Source of the DNA: Galerina marginata
Lineage: Eukaryota > Basidiomycota > Agaricomycetes > Agaricales > Galerinaceae
Assembly: GCA_023014335.1 (NCBI GenBank)
Contig: JAECYW010000001.1
Location: forward strand, 248,001-312,000
Reading direction: 5' to 3'
DNA length: 64,000 bases
In this document: in pieces, positions 61,482 to 64,000 of the stretch
How the letters are laid out: each line of letters opens with the position of its first letter
Numbering within the stretch: position 1 is the first letter of the stretch
Program-made: the position numbers and the translations under genes
Notes under the pieces: generated by a model
Databases searched by the model: none
What the model was told of the DNA's origin: nothing
What the model saw: the letters and a program-made list of their open reading frames with translations, nothing else

Positions 61482-63881
61482 ATGTCGAAATCTTCGAAGG
61501 AGTATACTTGGGAGGAGATTGCACAGGTATGTATGCACCTCTTGATGGCAGACCGAACGCTCCTAAGTTACTCGCATAGCACAACAAAGAAGGGGATGCG
61601 GTAAGTTGCTTTGAACACCACATGCGTCGACATGGCCTTACTTCTGGTGTTCTAGTGGATTGTAATTGATGCGAAGGTCTTCGATGTCTCTAAGTTTGCT
61701 GCTCTCCACCCAGGTGGAGCGAATGTCCTGTACGCAGAATCTGTCGGTGAGCATTTTCGTTTGAGCCTGAAGTTGGACGGCTGGACAATCTCCTTCTAGC
61801 CGGAAAGGATGCCACACAGGCGTTCTTCGGTCTTCATAGACACGAAGTCTTGTTGCGCCCACAATACCAACGGCTCCAAATTGGTACAGTTCATGGCCAA
61901 AAAGAACAGATCAAGGCTCCCACACCTGGAGAGTTGAGCAAGGTGCCATACGCTGAACCGACCTGGCTCATCGAAGGATACTATAGCCCGTATTACTCAG
62001 ATAATCACCGGAAATTTCAAACTGCTGTCCGAGAGTTCTTCGAGACTGTTGTCAAACCCGAGTCTATCAAATGCGAAGAAAGTGGAAAGAAAATCTCGCA
62101 AGAAGTTGTCAATAAGATGGCGTATGTCCCGTTATTTCATGTCTTTCGAGCGCTTACCGGTAGACAGCGAAGCGAATATCATTGCAATGCGTCTTGGTCC
62201 AGGAAAGCACCTCCATGGACGTTCATTGATCGGCGGCATCGTAAAGCCTGAAGAGTTCGATTATTTCCATGAGGTGAAGATTTCGGCATACGCACGAATT
62301 GAATTGTGGCTCAAACATTTATCCAGGGAATAATTCATGCCGAACTTGCTCGTGTCAGCAGCAGAGCTGTTGTGGATGGTCTGTTGGCGGGCTTGGTTAT
62401 CGGATTGCCACCAGTTCTGAACTATGGTTCACCTGAGCTCTACGCAAAGGTTGTGCCCGACGTACGTCTTCGTGCTCTGGTCTTGATTGTCGATTTCTCG
62501 TTAATTAGTTATCCAGGCTCTTGCTGGCAAGAAATATGTTGCTCTCGCCATTTCTGAAGCATTTGCTGGCAGCGACGTAGGTGGCTTGCAGACGACCGCT
62601 GTGCGAGACGGCGACTATTGGGTTGTCACCGGCACTAAAAAGTACCTTTCAACTTTGTGAACTTCGAATGGGCTCATTAAAGTTTTACTTTTAGGTGGAT
62701 CACCAATGGAACGTTTGCGGATTATTTCACCACCGGATGTAAAACAGAGGTCAGTAGTGGCTCCATTGCTTCGGATTTTCCTTACTGTCCTGGTTCAGAC
62801 CGGATTCACAGTTATTTTAATCGAAAGAGGCCCCGGAGTGGAGACAAAACCCATCAAAACCGCCTATTCATCGGTGGCTGGAACGGCTTATGTGACATTC
62901 GATAAGGTATGGTTTTTAAATATACGTGGGGCATTGTGATAATATCGGCAATAGGTCCGCGTTCCGATTTCCAACACATTAGGCAAAATTGGTAATGGAA
63001 TGTCGGTTATTCTCTCCAACTTTAATCACGAGCGGTGGATGGTTTGCGCCACTTCAATCGCTGCACACCGATTGGTGGTCGAGGAAAGTTTGAAGTGAGT
63101 TCACTGTATTGAATGACCATTCCTTGTTTATCAACGACTTCAATCAGGTGGTCAACACAGCGTATCGTCTTCGGAAAGCCCTTGACTTCACAGGCGGTCA
63201 TCCGGGCCAAACTTGCAAGCATGATGTCTCGAGCAGAAGCCTGTCAGAATTGGTTCGAAAGTGTCACATACCAAATGAACAAGGTGCAATTGATTTTCAG
63301 CGAGTGATGGCTTTATCCGAGAACCAGATTCATCTTGTTGAATTCGAACAGATGAACTATAGCCAGCAGTCCGACAGACTGGCGGGGCCTATTGGTCTTC
63401 TCAAACAGTGTGTTCTTTCTCAGCTATTTCGGAAGTCTTGTTGACACTCCATTCAACTCTAGATTTATTTCCAGAGCAGGACGTGAAACAGCGGAAGGTA
63501 TATCCCTTCAACTGTCGCAATCTGCCGCCTTTTCTCTAATGCTTCGTGTCGATCATAGATGCTACCCAAGTGTTCGGCGGACGAGCTCTCACAGTAACTG
63601 GAATGGGTAAATTTATCGAGAATGTAAGTCTTTCGATTGTAGCTTTATCACCACCGATGCTTGTGGTCCTCGCGATCGCCTTGGTCTAACTTGTATTGCG
63701 CGTCTCATAGTACCACAGAACCTCGGGCTTCGATGCCAGTCAGTAACTTTATGTCCTGAGAGTCTTAGAGGCTGTTTGCTGACTTTCCCTTCTCACAGTT
63801 CTTGCTGGGGCAGAGGATGTCTTGGGAGATCTTGGGGTTCGCCAGGCACTGAAGAAGATGCCCCGAGATGCACGATTGTAG
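61482..63881 (+). CDS. Cytochrome b5-acyl-CoA dehydrogenase fusion
   Basis: The start at 61482 opens MSKSSKEYTWEEIAQ, spliced to HNKEGDAWIVIDAKVFDVSK and FAALHPGGANVLYAESV: a cytochrome b5 domain with heme ligands in HPGG and in GLHRHEVLL. Acyl-CoA dehydrogenase follows: WLIEGYYSPYYSDNHRKFQT, ANIIAMRLGPGKHLHGRSLI, HAELARVSSRAVVDGLLAGL, ALAISEAFAGSDVGGLQTTA, WITNGTFADYF, TGFTVILIERGPGVETKPIK, FNHERWMVCATSIAAHRL, QRIVFGKPLTSQAVIRAKLA and GRALTVTGMGKFIENYHRTS. It ends LKKMPRDARL at 63881. All introns close in phase (the site after NKMA uses the acceptor GACAG). Such fusions are known from fungi; they oxidise acyl-CoA with FAD, and the b5 domain probably passes electrons. The substrate and compartment cannot be told from sequence; the N-terminus shows no clear mitochondrial presequence. 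Confidence 0.93.
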
Positions 63882-64000
63882 TCCATATTTCGCATTTGGA
63901 ATATGGGAACATGGGTAATCATCGATTGATGAGTAGATTACGCCTATGATGCTGGTTTACTTGATGCTTGCCCTTCAAACGTTATGTTCTGTCCTGAGTC

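Overview
The window is nuclear DNA of a filamentous basidiomycete, most likely an Agaricomycete. Genes are split by many 45-60-nt GT-AG introns. Conserved proteins (DDX41, RAD16, a cytochrome b5-acyl-CoA dehydrogenase) read as Agaricomycete homologues, and the accessory families (Tnp2-type transposases, FunK1-like kinases, JmjC-like and F-box proteins) are those that expand in mushroom genomes. No rRNA, tRNA, CRISPR or prokaryotic operon signal was found.

Layout. 1-9.4 kb and 53.8-64 kb are ordinary gene-dense euchromatin: a divergent partial gene, an HMG-box chromatin protein, an F-box-like gene with a frameshift, the spliceosomal DEAD-box helicase DDX41, an intronless isochorismatase-GST fusion, an ankyrin/SEC-C/MYND gene, the nucleotide-excision-repair SNF2/RING ATPase RAD16, and a cytochrome b5-acyl-CoA dehydrogenase. 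Between them lies about 44 kb of accessory DNA: two REase-like/kinase-like paralogues (one broken), a large JmjC-like gene split by a MITE, a WD40 protein with a C-terminal membrane anchor, transposon-associated hypothetical genes, an apparently intact 1,217-residue Tnp2 transposase, Tnp2 relics, fragments of an ABC1 kinase gene and of a PMCA-type Ca2+-ATPase gene, and a 5-kb foldback-like element with arms of about 0.9 kb sitting in a Ca2+-ATPase intron. A hAT transposon is nested inside a 2.6-kb ORF.

How it fits together. The core genes do not form one pathway; DDX41 (splicing), RAD16 (repair) and the HMG protein (chromatin) are independent housekeeping genes. The centre looks like a mobile-element trap: a near-identical 0.65-kb repeat lies inverted 45 kb apart, a 53-bp upstream block is shared between the JmjC-like gene and a Tnp2 relic, and several genes carry single nonsense or frameshift lesions. 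The hAT insertion is recent: it has a perfect 8-bp target duplication, perfect 17-bp terminal inverted repeats, and the host ORF resumes in frame behind it.

All intron-exon structures were read by eye from splice signals and frame continuity; no similarity search or RNA evidence was available.
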